Source: Irpex lacteus (lineage: Eukaryota; Basidiomycota; Agaricomycetes; Polyporales; Irpicaceae). Taken from it: DNA of 64,000 bases. The stretch is from positions 124,001 through 188,000 of the forward strand of contig MQVO02000040.1 of the NCBI GenBank assembly GCA_001986395.2, in the 5' to 3' direction. Numbering within the stretch: position 1 is the first letter of the stretch; the number at the start of each line of letters is the position of its first letter. Made by a program: the position numbers and the translations under genes. Positions 9,932 to 22,924 of this stretch are shown here, piece after piece. The notes under the pieces are model-generated. The model worked only from the letters and a program-made list of their open reading frames with translations. It was not told where the DNA came from and did no database searches.

Positions 9932-11270
9932 TATGAAGAGTGAGAAAGTAGGAGTAAGTTGAGAATGAAACTGGTCGTGGTGGTTGCAGACTAAGTTCTG
10001 AGCGTTGACAAGGACAGTGGATGGAAGAGGATGACAGTCCGAAGGCAAGAGCCTTTGTTTCGGACAGAGAACACAAATAACGGGCGCATAAGCATCTGCC
10101 GGCTGCGCAGCGGCTATCGCTTCGGCACCCTCGAATTGTGATCGCCGTAGACTCTCTGAGGCTCAATTTGGCAGTTGACTAAGTTACCACCGTGCGAGCA
10201 ACTTCGATATTTGCACAATCTCCATTTATAATACCAGATAAATCGACCTTCCTACCTTCCTTCATCCTAGGCAGTCGTTTGAAGCTTTATTGCGAGAGCG
10301 AATATGCGGACGGGCGGCAAACTCTGAGAGACAACCGAACCGAACCGATCTATCGGGACACAGTCAGAGCTTCAACTTGAACAACTTTGGATTCGAACGA
10401 CCATCTTCACAATATCCATACGACTTACACAGTTTCAAACACACATGGATGTCATAATACCTGACCCCATGAAGCTGACAGACATTGATTATATGATAAT
10501 ATGGCGAGCACAGTCCGGACAATTGGGTGAGCGCGAGTACAAGTACGTTATAAGTCCAACTGCTGACTCGGAAAACTACTAACGTGTAGCACGTCGTTTG
10601 CAGTGACAGCTGCTCTCAAGTCACATACACTACTCGTGAAGTGATAATCCTGCTTTTGAGATACTCTGAAGCTAGGTGGTCGTGGTGCAAGAAGTGCGCA
10701 TCGTAGCAGTCCGACTGCTTAAAAAAGCTGGCTGCACGGTTTTAAGCTTTCGAACATACTATGCGGACTTGTCACTCGATATGTTACGGACACTACTTTC
10801 AGCTGGAGATAAGGAGTGAGATGAGCGTTTATGCAAACCGCAGGTAGTAAGTATTTTCCTGGTAGGTCCATGTTTACCCAATATTTTGATCTGCCACGAG
10901 TTCGTTCTCACATTAATCCTCGTGCCTGTTCTTCAGTCTGACCCGCATGACCGTCCTTTTTAATTCTTCAACAACAAGTGTATTGTCTCAGGTAAGTGAT
11001 GCATAGCTACACCATGCGTATAGACCTTCTACCAATCGCATACTAGTCTTCGCACTTCGGGCAGTGATATAGAAGGCACAAGTCAAAGCAGCTTCCGAAT
11101 TCCCACAAGGAGAGTATTGTGAGTAGTCCCGTCGACTACTAGTATAAGTGGCCCTGAACAAATCCAACCGCCTAGGTCATTGTCTCGTGTGGGTTCTGTT
11201 CTGTAACCTCAACTGCTGTCGATGCTTGACGCTGGCTGCGATTCTGCGTTCACAGCTATATCTTCTACCC
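9932..11270. other. Intergenic region between PLC-like gene and F-box array
   Basis: This holds the PLC-like promoter and the long 5' flank of the first F-box-like gene, with the shared upstream element at 10865-10904. A possible 5'-UTR intron donor (TCAG/GTAAGTG) lies near 10989. Open frames here are short and featureless. Confidence 0.5.
10865..10904 (+). promoter_or_regulatory. Subfamily-A upstream element, copy 1
   Basis: GGTCCATGTTT, then TATTTTG starting 17 nt after the first base, then GCCACGAGTT; 406 bp before the ATG of the F-box-like gene at 11271. The same parts in the same order and spacing occur before the other five subfamily-A genes. Confidence 0.6.
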
Positions 11271-12923
11271 ATGAAAAAGGTTCAGGAGAAGATTAAGACC
11301 ATATTTCGGCCTCTCAGGAAGCAGAAGCAGAGGTCTACTACCAAGGCGGATCCAAATGCTTTGGACGCAGGGGCATTATTGCCACCCGAGCTATTTCCTC
11401 GCCTTCTACATTGGGTGAACCTGAATAACACTTCGGGTGAAGTGTACGAAAGAATCAATCGAGTAAGGGAAGATTCAGGTCCGGAGCTGTCGAGACTATA
11501 CAGGGAGCTCGAAAAGGCCAATCCGACATACACCCTTCGTAGCTGCGCTCTCGTCTGTCGTTACTGGGCCAACCATTGTCGACGCTACATGTTCTATGGG
11601 TCCATATTGCGTATCCGCTCCCTTCAGATGGCGGAAGACTTCAGGCGCTTCTCTACTCTAGGCAGCCGTAGGCTGTTACGAGTTTCTCGTCTCGTCCGTG
11701 CGATACACGTTGACATGATCGTATCACAGACGCCACGATCCTTTGTTGAGCTCGCCTTCATTCCGGAGACAGCAAATAGACTCGGAAATCTGCGTATCAT
11801 TGGACCATTTCCCCCAGATCTCCCTCCTGCTAAGCTCAGCAGCCCTCACTGGCATCTTCCGAGCCCTATCATGCCGCCTCCAACTGCCACAGCTTACCGA
11901 TCCATCATTCTGAGCGACATCCGCTTTCCTTCGTTCACGCACATCACCCAATTCCTCAAATTCTTCAGAGCAACGAAGAAATTCGAACTCTCCAGAATCG
12001 ATTGGGGTGGTAAGACCCCTGACGAGCTGGTACATTGGACCAAGCCTGCGAAGCAGTTTCGGGAAACGTTTGAAATTTACGCGAGCCAATGCACGGATAC
12101 TCTACTCCTATGCAAGCAACTGGCGATGCTCTATCCCGATTGTCCACTTCGTGGAATTGCGAGTCAAGACCACGACTTCGCGATGAACCTCATGAACTTC
12201 TTTGACGATTTCTATCGCGAACTTCCTATGGGTGATGAGGGGGTCATGTGCAATATTCGCACCTGTAAGTAGATATTACGCGTGCAGATGTTGTCTATAC
12301 TGATATGGTCTCACAAGTTATGCCTGTAAAGCAGAAATGGCAATCGTTTCGTTGCCATTTCTACAATAACCCACGGAATAGCGTGTCGACCGCTCTACAG
12401 TTCATCGTCGATACCCAGCCCCGATCGCCTTCCTCCAGCCCAGGAAGAAGTAGCTCGCCTATCCTCCCCCGTATTGTGGGCCTGGCCGTAACCATCAGTT
12501 TACAATCTTCTATCACCAACTATTCCACCCTCTTTACTGCCGATCTTACCCTCCTACGAGCTACTATCAAGAATCATCCATCACTGCACGTCGTAGCGAT
12601 CGTGTTCGAGGACGACGCGATGCTCGAGGGCTTGACTGCGCGAGTTCCGGCGTTGCGCGAGACGTCCCCCAATGCGTACTACGTCTTTGCATGTCGACGG
12701 TCCACAGAGCACCCCTTCACGGATGTTCTTAGACGTGACGACGATCGACACAGATATGTACCAAATTGGGTTGCAATCGACCCTTCTTCGCTACAACCTA
12801 CTGGTATGGATCTCTATTGCGAATAGATTGCAACTCTTATTAATACGCTTTGTAGGGGAGCAGTGGGAGCACGATGAGTATATTATCGGCGATTTAGTTG
12901 AGTCGCGCCCGCGTTCACGATAG
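11271..12923 (+). CDS. F-box-like protein, subfamily A, member 1
   Basis: A probable substrate adaptor of an SCF-type ubiquitin ligase; the target is unknown. Exons 11271-12264, 12318-12803, 12856-12923 (introns 53 and 52 nt, both phase 1) give 515 aa. The basic N-terminus MKKVQEKIKTIFRPLRKQKQ is shared with members 4, 5 and 6. The F-box is split by an insertion: helix 1 is LLPPELFPRLLHWV, and the second half is LRSCALVCRYWANHCRRYMF. Later shared blocks are the GP-x-P motif (IIGPFPPDLPPAKL then PHW), FPSFTHITQFLKFF, and CTDTLLLC followed by MLYPDCPLR. Exon 2 encodes DLTLLRATIKNHPSLHVVAI and YYVFACRRS; the last exon encodes GEQWEHDEYIIGDLV. Intact in all joins. Start ATG chosen at MKK because paralogs start there. 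Confidence 0.85.
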
Positions 12924-13801
12924 CATATTGGACGTTTCTTTCACATAGTGGTATCATTGTAGCTGTAGCATTGGTTACACATTGCCCTATGGATATCCCT
13001 CGACACACATAGACGCGTATGATACAAGACTCGAAGTTCAGTAGTTTCACATGTGTGGCTGTGCGATATAAGGATCACGACGTGAATTGTAAGATCGATC
13101 GGGTTCGCATCGCCCGTAGCCGCCGATGAGAGCACCTTGAACAACGACGCTAACCACCATATGCATATGAATGACAGACTCTGGGGATGCTCAAACCAAG
13201 GATTTGCATATCAATGCGCGGATATGCGCCATGGTATATATGAAGCACACGCACAGTTATGCAACCAGATATGGGTAAGATGTATTTCATGAGGCCGTGA
13301 AGGTCCTTCACGGGATGTAGACTGCGATTATGACGGTAAGTACGTTGCCAGTCCTAAACCGCAAACAGACACATCGAACACATAGCAAATATCACTTGAC
13401 CCTTTCGTCAGGGCTGAACGTGTGAGTGGGTCCTTGTTTGTCCTGTATTTTGGCCAGCCACGAGTTCGGGTTTACTCTCACACCATCACTTATCTCATGA
13501 GCACACATATCATCTACGGCCTTCGAAGAGCATCGTATGCCTGAATCCCACTGAGTGACTTCTGCTCTGAGGGAAAGCTCCAGTAGTCAGGTGAGTGATA
13601 GTCCGATCCTTGATCCCCACTCTACTCAAACCAGCCTGAGTCTCGTAGGGGTATCAGAAGTAGTGCCTCGGCGCGCGAACATTGTTTGAGGTCACCAATA
13701 GAGTATCAGGTGAGCGCTGCCAGCGGATAGAATGTCGATCTTGCTAAATACCCAGTGTCTCAAGGAGACGAATTTCGACGAAGACTCGCCTCAGGACGAC
13801 G
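12924..13801. other. Intergenic region between F-box-like members 1 and 2
   Basis: This holds the 5' flank of member 2, with the shared element at 13429-13468 and possible 5'-UTR splice donors (TCAG/GTGAGTG near 13595; CAG/GTGAGCG near 13710). No other feature seen. Confidence 0.5.
13429..13468 (+). promoter_or_regulatory. Subfamily-A upstream element, copy 2
   Basis: GGTCCTTGTTT, TATTTTGGC at the same 17-nt offset, then GCCACGAGTT; 373 bp before the ATG at 13802. Confidence 0.6.
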
Positions 13802-15517
13802 ATGCGTCCCCTCTCCGAGTCCCAATCCTGCTCACCTCAGAACCTCGGGGCTGGCGCACTAGTTCCTCCAGAGCTATTCCCGCGTATCATACACTGGGTG
13901 AGCCTCCTAGACTTTGGTGTCGAGGCACACGAGAAGATCCTCAGGGACAACCACGGGAGTGCCGAGGGAGTAGACCCGGAAGAATTCATCAGAGCAAGTA
14001 AGGAGCCGGGACCGACGTACATGCTTTGCATTTGCTCTTTGGTCTGTTTATACTGGGCGAACCGCTGCCGAGAGTATATTTTCACCAGGGCAATACTCGA
14101 CATCGCGAGCCGCGAGGACGCAATGGCGTTCAGACGGTACACGGTTGACTGTAGTCCCAATCTCATTCCGATCTATACGCTCATCCGTGGCCTGAAGGCG
14201 TGGATGCCGTATCATTCCATTGTCCAGCCTAGCGACTCGGATCACATCGTTCCACGTAAATCATTCCTTGATCTTCTCTACCTGCCACAAACGCGTAACA
14301 AGTTGTGGTCTATAGTCATAAGAGGTCCAACTCCCAGCGCGTTTCCTCCCTCGATACTCAATACCCCGCACTGGAGTATTCCTTCCAACGCCCAGCCCCC
14401 ACCTGAAGCAACCTCTTACCAGGATATAACAATGACCTGCATGTCCTTCCCATCTTATAGACACCTCATTGGATATTTCAAGTACTTTAGCGGCATCACC
14501 TCCTTCGACTTATTCAAGATCACCTGGGACAACGATCCCGAGACTTTGAACAACTTGGTTCTCCTAAAGAGAGGGCCTATTCGACGTCGTCAATCCTTAG
14601 TGGTATCGACCGGACTATGCACCGACGATCTGCATCTCTGCTTGCAGATCGCGATGATGTACCCGGATTTCCCTCTCCGGCAGACCTCTCCACAAGAACA
14701 AGCTTGGGCGATAGACCTGATGAGATATGTCCATGACTGCCATCGCGTGGTTCCCAAGTGGCCAACAAATGATGGCGACGAGCTACGATGCAATATCTGG
14801 CCCCGTAGGTCATAATGACAAGCCACATAAACCGTCGTCAGCTGATTATATGCTTTAAGTTTATACTCACAATACGGTCTTCGAAAACTGTGCTGCATTC
14901 TCGTTCTTTTCTATCTACAAGCAGCACATCCACTATTCCGCTGGGATCCATTTTATCATCGATACAAACCCGCAAATAAGAGCGACTAGAGCACATGGAA
15001 GCCATGGCACATCATCTCCTCAGATATCAGGTGTGCTCGTGTCCATCCTGCTATCGTGGTATCTGGCCATGGTGGATCCCGGCGTCCCAACGCCTCCCGA
15101 GAAGATACACCCTGACATTGACTTTACCGTCATCAAAAGACGATTGGAAGAATGTGATACAGTGCGCATCATAGTTTTTGCATTCGAGAACTATGACGTC
15201 CTTCTCTTGGCTGTAAAACAATGGCCGTCACTCCTCGAACCCCTCACAAATGACAAGCAATACCTTTTTGCTTGCGGACTGTCGGATGCACATCCTTTCA
15301 CCGAGCTGCGGAAAGCAAATGATAACTGGTATGTGATTGCAATCGATCCCCTGACGTTGGAAAGTACAGGTGTGTCTCAGTAATCTCTGTGGAGAATACT
15401 GGTAGTGATTGATCGCGCATGTCACTTCTAGGAGAGGGATGGCCGACCAGTGACTATATCGTATCAGACCTACTCACAAGAAGGATGAGTAAGAGAGCTA
15501 TTGATAGACTATACTGA
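13802..15517 (+). CDS. F-box-like protein, subfamily A, member 2
   Basis: Exons 13802-14804, 14860-15369, 15432-15517 (introns 55 and 62 nt, phase 1) give 532 aa. F-box halves are LVPPELFPRIIHWVSL and CICSLVCLYWANRCREYIF. It lacks the MKK-type basic start; the only usable ATG begins MRPLSESQSCSPQNLGAGAL, and an in-frame stop lies upstream. Conserved blocks are LLYLPQTRNKLWSIVIRGP, PHWSIPSNAQPPPEATSY, SYRHLIGYFKYF, CTDDLHLCLQIAMMYPDFPL, then exon-2 blocks HFIIDTNPQ, VRIIVFAFENYDVLL and WYVIAIDPLTLESTG. The last exon encodes GEGWPTSDYIVSDLLTRRMS. First-intron acceptor (TTTAAG/T, 14859) was chosen because it alone restores frame into HNTVFENCAAF. Intact. Confidence 0.83.
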
Positions 15518-16417
15518 ACTCTCATATCATATATTTAATTGGTGCTTTAGACTTCTAAGCCGATTGCTGGCTCCAAGTCGAGCAGTACTTAGTATGCACT
15601 ACCAGGCTCCAGCTGCAATGCGGCTGCCCATTCACCATAAGTACTTACTATTCATGATACTTTCCATCAAGATTCTTCGGCGACGCATCGACGTTATAGT
15701 TCTTGGCTTGCTGGATACTCATGTCATATTCGAAAGGAGAAAACGAATGAATTCACTTTCTGTCTGTCGAGTCGTCAACTTGAAGCTTTCGGCAATTCGC
15801 GAGTCGCGACTCAGTGTCCATGCGCGCGTAATCATTATCCTCTGTGACGGCCATCTTCGCCTTCGATACCTCTTCACAATAGCACGATGCGACGATTGCA
15901 AGCTACACAGTCGCTATTTCAATGAAACTCGATCTCTCTTGAATGCACCATTTGATTATGCGCATCGAAATCATCACTCAGACTTTAGCACGGTCAGTGA
16001 CTGACTTCCTCTTGCTTTACTATTTGTGCTAACGACAAGGATCGCATTGTCAGAGAGCCTGCATAGTATATGGCATGCTTGGGACATGGTATCTATCCAT
16101 GCGCTAGTACTGACCAGCATAAAGGGACGTCACACCGAGTGCGTGCGCATTGGTAGGTCCTTATTTGCGGCTTATTTTGACTCAAGTCACGAGGCTAAAG
16201 GTTGATTTTCTGGGTTTTGACAGGTACGAGCCAATCGCTTGATGAAGGCGGGCGTACTGCTATACTAGTAGTATCTTGAAGTTCTGAAGCAACTACTTAG
16301 CACTGCTGCAGAACCACTGCTGTTACTTTGGTGAGTTCAATCAGATTGTGAACTTGGACAAGATCATCTCATTCGTGAATGCTCTGATACGTATTCAAAG
16401 GATTCACCAGAATCTAC
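15518..16417. other. Intergenic region between F-box-like members 2 and 3
   Basis: A 167-codon open frame (15501-16004, +) overlaps the end of member 2 and shows no domain or paralog. The shared upstream element of member 3 is at 16156-16192, and a possible 5'-UTR donor (GGTGAGTTC) lies near 16330. Confidence 0.5.
16156..16192 (+). promoter_or_regulatory. Subfamily-A upstream element, copy 3
   Basis: GGTCCTTATTT, TATTTTGAC at the same 17-nt offset, then GTCACGAG; 262 bp before the ATG at 16418. This is the most degenerate 3' half of the four long copies. Confidence 0.55.
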
Positions 16418-18220
16418 ATGGATACTCTTCAGAATCATCCTACTGAAGACGACTCATTGTCCTCATTCGAGCCTGGCTTAGCCGTCGGGCAGCGGAGATC
16501 TACGACTAGTAGAGCTAGGGCCACAACTAGTCATGGTTCCGAGGACACCACCGGCGCCGATCCAAACGTGAACTCGATAGCCGAAATCCCTAGCGGGGGG
16601 GCACTCATTCCTCCCGAACTATTCCGTAGCATCCTCTGGTGGATTGCTCACAACGACGACATGGGCGAAGTGCTCAACTCCCACATCTCTTCCCTCGCTG
16701 GCGGCCTATTCGACTGGGACCTCTACCTAGAAGAGCAAGACAGGGTAAAGCCGCTGTCAAATTTGAAGAGCTGCTCACTAGTCTGTCGGTATTGGGCGAG
16801 TCGGGCTCGAGTGTTCCTATTCAAGGACAGACACCTGCATATCAATTCACTCGAGATGGCTCGTGCTTTTCGAAAGTATACGGTCGAAGGATGCCGAGAC
16901 TTGGTCCCGCTGTGGACGTTGATTCGAGACGTACAGGTGACCGTGGAATACAGCAAAGCCTCGCGTTCTTATCTCGACATAGTCTACACACCACATATTC
17001 GAGACAAACTCCTGAGTCTCACGATGGGTATCACCCTCCAAGGCCCTATCAGTAATCTCACGTCTCGGTGCACATTCGACAGTCCACACTGGGGCCTCTC
17101 GAATCTCGTTACTCCTCCCCCCTCTGCCACCCCATACACGGAGATAACGATCGAAGACGTGCACTTTTCTTCTCTCAAACACCTTCTCAGGTATTTCAAA
17201 CACTTTTCCGCTGCAAAGGTATCGAGACTCGATCGTATTACTTGGGACGAGAAAACTTCGGAGTACCTCACTCACTTACCCAAACCCGCGGCACGCTATA
17301 GGCCGTTCATATCTGTTTCCTCCACTGGCTGCACGAATGGGCTGTTTCTTTGTCTCCAACTGACGACGATGTTTCCCGACTGCTCGCTTCGTGCTGTCGC
17401 AGAGGAGGATTACCGCTGGGCGATGGCGATCATGAACCTGCTTGGGGAATTTTATCGTAGAAGGGACTACAATGAACAAACGACGCTAGCACAGGTATGC
17501 TACGTTGCCACTAGCGGTGAGTTCTGGACATCTACGTTTGCAAAGCACGACTCAGGAACTCACGACCCATCTATGCTTCTTCCTTTTCCCTCACAAGGTT
17601 CATCGAACGATAACATTCCGAAGAACTTTAGGATCTCGTTCACGATACCCACATCAACGAACTTCGCGCTCAAGTTTGCTCTGTGCACAATAGTATTCTA
17701 CGTTGACCCACACTGGACACCCGCGGACTCGAACGAAAAGCCCGAATGCGACGATCTCCCCCTCCCCTCCCTCGTATTCGAGGTATACTCGTCTCCATCA
17801 GCGACTACACAGCGATCACAGAAGACCGCTACGCGGACTTTACGTTTCCCGATTTAACCCTCCTGCGCACAAGTATCCAGGAGCACTGCTCACTGCGCGT
17901 CGTTGCCTTCGTCTTCGACAGCCGCGAGCTGCTACTTGCTGCAGCAAAGCAGTATTCCTCGCTTCTAGAACCTATTCCACATGGGAAGACATATGTACTC
18001 GCATACAAGTCTTCTGTGAGACGTTTGTGGGATCAGCGGAGTAGACGGCTTTATGACACGTACACCGAGATAAACCGTACTTCGATGCAACCTACTGGTG
18101 AGCAGGCCTTTCGTTTCTGTTATGTGTGCGCATGCTTAATTGGAGTCTACAGGTACAGTTTGGACAGCTGAGGAAGCGGAGGCAATCGTCCGGAACATCC
18201 TTGACTCCGGAGGGTCATAA
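16418..18220 (+). pseudogene. F-box-like protein, subfamily A, member 3, one frameshift
   Basis: The F-box halves are LIPPELFRSILWWIAHN and LKSCSLVCRYWASRARVFLF, after an unusually long Ser/Thr-rich N-terminus (MDTLQNHPTEDDSLSSFEPG). Shared blocks are LQGPISNL, PHWGLSNLVTPPPSATPY, SSLKHLLRYFKHF and CTNGLFLCLQLTTMFPDCSL. The exon-2 region starts in one frame (IVFYVDPHWTPADSNEKPEC) and continues in another (LPRIRGILVSISDYTAI, DLTLLRTSIQEHCSLRVVAF, GKTYVLAYKSS, TSMQPTG). The slip lies in the C-rich tract near 17756-17775, and no splice sites there repair it. The last exon (18153-18220, intron 18098-18152) encodes GTVWTAEEAEAIVRNILDSG. The first-intron site is unclear (a 39-nt frame-neutral GTGAGT...TCAG at 17517-17555). 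Without repair the frame ends at 17857 (479 aa). Confidence 0.75.
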
Positions 18221-20680
18221 ATATTGAATTTGGTCGCTGAAATACGCGGCCTACTGGTATTATAATCCTCCGTACTTACTGTACGCTCGTCGACGTTATT
18301 CCTCGACCGAGTACGAATGTATGTGACTCCTGGCAACGTTCGGTCCGATACGTGCCTTCAGCTTGATCAGCCGAGTAATACGGTACATTGCGCCTGGAAA
18401 CTTCTCACTCACTCTAGGTAGTTTGTACGCTGACAGTTTGCACACTCGAGTCGTCTAAGTCCGAGGCTAATGAGCATAAAGAGGTTGTTCGGCCTGAAGC
18501 TATGGGGATCGTAGAGGGTTTTCCCATACGATATACTAGAAGGGTCTTCAACACGTGAGCTTATATGATCATGGCGGAACACTCACTTTATCTCCTGTTT
18601 ACACACAGTACCATGTTATGGAACTTCTACAACTGGTGAGGACGAGAAGCAACTGTTGAACAACGCGCGTAGACGCCTTCAAAGTTCATTATCATCCTAG
18701 GGGACGAAGACATACGCTAAAGTAAATCGCAAGTACGTGCGTTTCGCCTTATGAATGCACCATGCCTATGATGAGTCGGGTTTGCCAGGTACGGCGTGGA
18801 GAGCCGCGAGCGCAGGTGTCATCGTGCGAGATGTACTCGAGAGACGTCCAGTACGGTGACTGCAAGGTATCATCATGATTACCTTCTTCCGCTATAATCA
18901 GTATAACATACTCACTTCCGTACTTGGTCCCTGCGTTCTGGTTCACGACCTTCTTGACTAGCCCTTCATACAATATGGCATCATACTAGACTCGGAGTGG
19001 ATTTTGTTTCGCAGGTTTCGCATCAATTCCAGACTCAGGCTGGCCATGACAGTAAGTAGTCCGGCGCCACCAGTATGAATTATGAAGAGCATTCCCGGCG
19101 CAACAAGCATATTCCTCTTAGTCCGACGCCGCCGCCCAACTTTCGCTCCGTGTCGAGCGGTATATGCTGAATAATGAGTGGGGCTGATGCTGCTCCGATA
19201 TTATAATCGCACGCGGAGGGTTCACCTTGACGAGCCTGCCGTGTTGACCTTCATCGTTTGAACTCGGGATTTCGTTATCCGGTCTTGAGCTGATGTAAGC
19301 CTCGGTGTTGAGCTTCGATAAGATAAATCGTATCCGTTGAGACTCACACCTAACGTCGTCTGATAACAAGGACACTCGGAGTGCATTGAACTGAACGAGA
19401 TTTTCAATGAGAGCTGAGACGAGCGCAGGTATGAGATAAGGTACAGCCTGCAACTTCCCGACCATAGATAGCTGGCAGAAGCGCATCAAGCGCATCATTC
19501 CCCGCCGTCGGCCCCTTAAGTACCTTGACGTCGGTGCCTGGTTTCGATCGCAATCGTCGATCTCAAAGACTTTGTGGCACCCGCCAAGACATGCCTCTTC
19601 CGTCTTGTTACTTCTCTTATCACAACCGTCACCATCCAACTCAGACTTCTTCCTTCTTCCTGCCTTCGCGAACCGTGGCCACTCTCGTCACCCGGAGGGT
19701 TGACAATTGCTGAGAAAAACCTCTGACGTAAGGGAGAATGGAGTCCACATGATACATGGTCGCTAACGCCGACAAATTTTTACAATTTTGGTGTTCATTT
19801 TCTCTTTTTAGACCCTGGGCGAGAGAGGCCCGACGGCTGCGGGCCTTTGGTCAAGTTTTAGGCTGCGCGGTTCGGCGAGACTCGTGCATCGTCCGACGCT
19901 GGCACACTCGGAGCTCCGAGGCTAAAATCCCGCAGCCGGCGCGACTGTCGATTCACCCAGTTCAACATCCAATGTTCATCGATGCTAGTGGTTATGCATC
20001 AGGGGATGAGAGCAAAGTTTGATACAGAGTGACAGCGCGTAGAGAGGAACAGATGGAAAGTCGCAGCCTGTCGGACTGCGCGAATTATCAGTGGGAACGT
20101 CGGACGGGTTGTCGTCATTCGGAGAGTCTAACATTGTCCAGGCACGGCGAAGGCTTCCCCAGGATTCCAGCTGTGCGTTTGTACTGTGTGGGAAAGGAAG
20201 CTGGAGAAGCGGTGATTCCTGAGAACCATAGTCGCTCTGTGAGGTTGTTCGTGAGGTGCGTCGACCTCTGTGTCGTCGAGGAACATTGCTCATCGCAGGT
20301 TAAAAAGGTGTGGACAATGCTCATGAACGGTATATAAATAGCGCAGGAAGCCGTGTCCGGCGGGGCAGATTTTAAGAATCGAGCACATGGGTACACTCCG
20401 CATGCCAGTGACGTGAGACGCCTCGCTCGCCCTTCTCAGGCTGTGAGAACCATTCAATCATGGATCCCCCTGCATCAAATCCAGACATTCCATCCTCCGA
20501 GCCCCGTACTCCCACGACATACCATATGCATTCCTTATCGTCTCCAGCGAATCGCCATCCCCACAACTCTCCATATAACCCTGCTTATATATAGTCTCCG
20601 TCCGTGTCGTGCCCGTCTTCTTCGAGCTTTCATTCTCCTCCCATCTTCGTCTTGCTCGCATCCCTTGCTTGCTGCCCATC
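18221..20680. other. Large intergenic region before the transporter
   Basis: No gene recognised. The longest open frame (19118-19639, -, 173 codons) has weak composition and no domain; others are below 110 codons. The last part (about 20400-20680) is pyrimidine-rich on the + strand, with TATATAA at 20587, as expected of the transporter promoter and 5' UTR. Confidence 0.5.
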
Positions 20681-22924
20681 ATGGCCACCGCAATGGAGAT
20701 CGCAAATGACAGAATACATCCCGAGCTCGACGAGAAGCGCATCTCAAGTTCTCCATCACACAGCGGCCCATCCGCATATGTCGTCTCAGAAGGTACGCAC
20801 CACATCTCTCTCATTTTCCCTCTGAACTCATGTTTTGTATTGTATTCTCGTCTGAAGGAACGAACCTGCCACCTCTGTCTGTCCTCATGCAATTCGCCGA
20901 ACTGGCCCGTGCGCGCGAAGCAGGCTTAGGTCCCGGCGAGTCCTTCACACCATCCGCTAATGCCGACCAAAAAACCATCGAGAGCAAAGAGAACGGGATC
21001 GTCAGCAGTGGGCCCCCGGATATCGATGAGGATCTCATCAATGCGAGGAGGGCTTTAAGGACCGCTAGGTGCGTTTTTCACTTGGGCAACGCTGAAGGTT
21101 GATATTGATTGGGTATATGCTACTTTTTGATTGGGTTTATGCGTCGATTTTGGCTTGTGCAGTTGGTTCGCGGTGTTTTACTTGATCACGACGGATATCC
21201 TCGGTCCATTCAACGCCCCGTACGCATTCAGCCAAGTCGGATACGTACCCGGTGTCATCCTCTACGTCGTCAGTGAGTACCCTCCAAGTTGCTCTTATCT
21301 CTACCCTTCAAAATGCTCGAATCATGATCACTAAAACCATCGATTTTTCGCGATTCAGTGGGTCTGGTGGCGTGCTACACAGGCCTTATACTATGGAAAC
21401 TCTTCTGCGCGTTGGACTCGGAACACTACCCCGTACGCACGTACGCAGACCTCGGAGAACGTATATTCGGTAGATGGTTCAAGCATCTGTGTACCGTCCT
21501 CCAGTCGCTGCAGCTCATCATCAATGTACGTCCCCCCTTCATTCTCTCCTCCCTTCTTCCCTTATTTAGTGATCCGTAGTACTAACGAATAACGTATGGA
21601 TTGTAGGTCGGCACGATATGTCTCTCGAACGCACAATCCGTCGCACAAATCGCAGTCTCCAACGAGTTCTGCTTCTCGGTTCAGATCCTCATCTGGACGC
21701 TCTTCGGTATGGTCATCGGGCAAATCAGGTCGCTCAAGAACTTTGGCTGGTTCGCTAACATGTACGTCCTCCCTCTCCCTCCTCCTTCCTTCCTTTACTA
21801 ACCCTCCTACTTACGCACAAACAGGGCAGTCTGGCTAAACCTCCTCACAATCTTCATAACCATGGGCGTCGTCGCGCACTCCTCCCCCAACTTCGTCGGC
21901 GCCACCGCAGCCTTCGGCATCTCCCCCGGTCCCATCAGCAAGACCGCGTTCACGCACCTCCCGCTGTTCTCGAAGGTGAACGGTATTATGAATATGGTGT
22001 TTGCGTATGGAGGGGCTATGATTTTCCCGGAGTTTATGGCGGAGATGAGGAGGCCGATGGATTTTTGGAAGGCTATGGTGAGTTTTCATTTGTGCTGGCT
22101 CGACGGGTTGACTAAATGCTATTATTGTGACTAGTGCTGCGCCCAACTCCTCATTGGAACTGTCTACATGATGTTTGGCGTCTTCGTCTACTCCTTCCAA
22201 GGCCAGTTCACACTCCCGCTCGCCTACCAGGGCATGTCCTCCTTCGCGTGGCAGACGGTCGGTAACGCGCTCGCGCTCGTTACGGGTATCATCGCTGCTG
22301 GGTTGTACGGGAACATTGGCATTAGTGAGTTTTATTCTGCTTTTGCCCACGATACGGAATAGTGACTGATTGGTCATGATTCCGCTCTTTGTAGAGGTCG
22401 CATACTACCAGATCGTCGAACAATGGTTCAAAGGCCCACCCCTAATGAGCAAAAAAGGCCGCTTCGTCTGGTCAGGCATGGTAGTAGTCTACTGGGCCCT
22501 CTCCTTCATAGTAGCCTCCGCCATCCCGCAAGTACAAACCATCTCCGGTCTAGTCGCAGCAGTCTGCATCATGCAATTCACCTACACCTTCCCGCCGCTC
22601 CTCTACGCCGGCTTCTACCTGCGACTCGACGCCTCCCGGAACGACCCGGGCGACTCCTGGTTGTCCCTCTCCCGGTGGGTCAGGGCCTTCCGGTCGAGCG
22701 ATGTGGCGAGCGTTGTGGTTATTGATGGGCAGGAGGGTAGGGGCAGGGGCGCGAGTGGGGTGGCGAGGGGGTCGAGGTGGTATTATAAGGCGTTTAATGT
22801 TGTGCTTTTCTTGGCGAGTTTGGCGATGGCTTGTTTGGGGATGTATGGGAGTGGGAAGAGTATACAGGAGACGTTCCAGAGTGGGGGCGCGGCGACGTCG
22901 TTTGGGTGTACTGCGCCCGTTTAA
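20681..22924 (+). CDS. AAAP-family amino acid transporter
   Basis: A multi-pass amino acid permease of the amino acid/auxin permease (Aa_trans, Avt/N-system-like) type, in the plasma or vacuolar membrane. Eight exons (20681-20792, 20858-21068, 21163-21272, 21359-21525, 21607-21761, 21825-22077, 22135-22324, 22395-22924) give 575 aa. A roughly 100-residue polar cytosolic N-terminus precedes the first helix (WFAVFYLITTDILGP). The family block NAPYAFSQVGYVPGVILYVV replaces the usual LP-x-A-x-x-x-G-W-x-x-G motif. Then come LACYTGLILWKLF-type helix 3, TYADLGERIFGRW, and SLKNFGWFANMAVWLNL. Later segments are NIMNMVFAYGGAMIFPEFMAE-like, YMMFGVFVYSFQGQFTLPLA, and the C-terminal helices through NVVLFLASLAMACLGMYGSG. 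Introns are 57-94 nt. The first acceptor is a weak GAAG. Substrate is unknown. Confidence 0.9.

Noticed and set aside
15501..16004. 167-codon frame after F-box-like member 2
   Set aside because: It overlaps the last exon of member 2, has no paralog, no domain and unusual composition.
19118..19639. 173-codon minus-strand frame
   Set aside because: No recognisable motif, membrane segment or paralog; flanking splice signals do not extend it. It could still be a lineage-specific gene.
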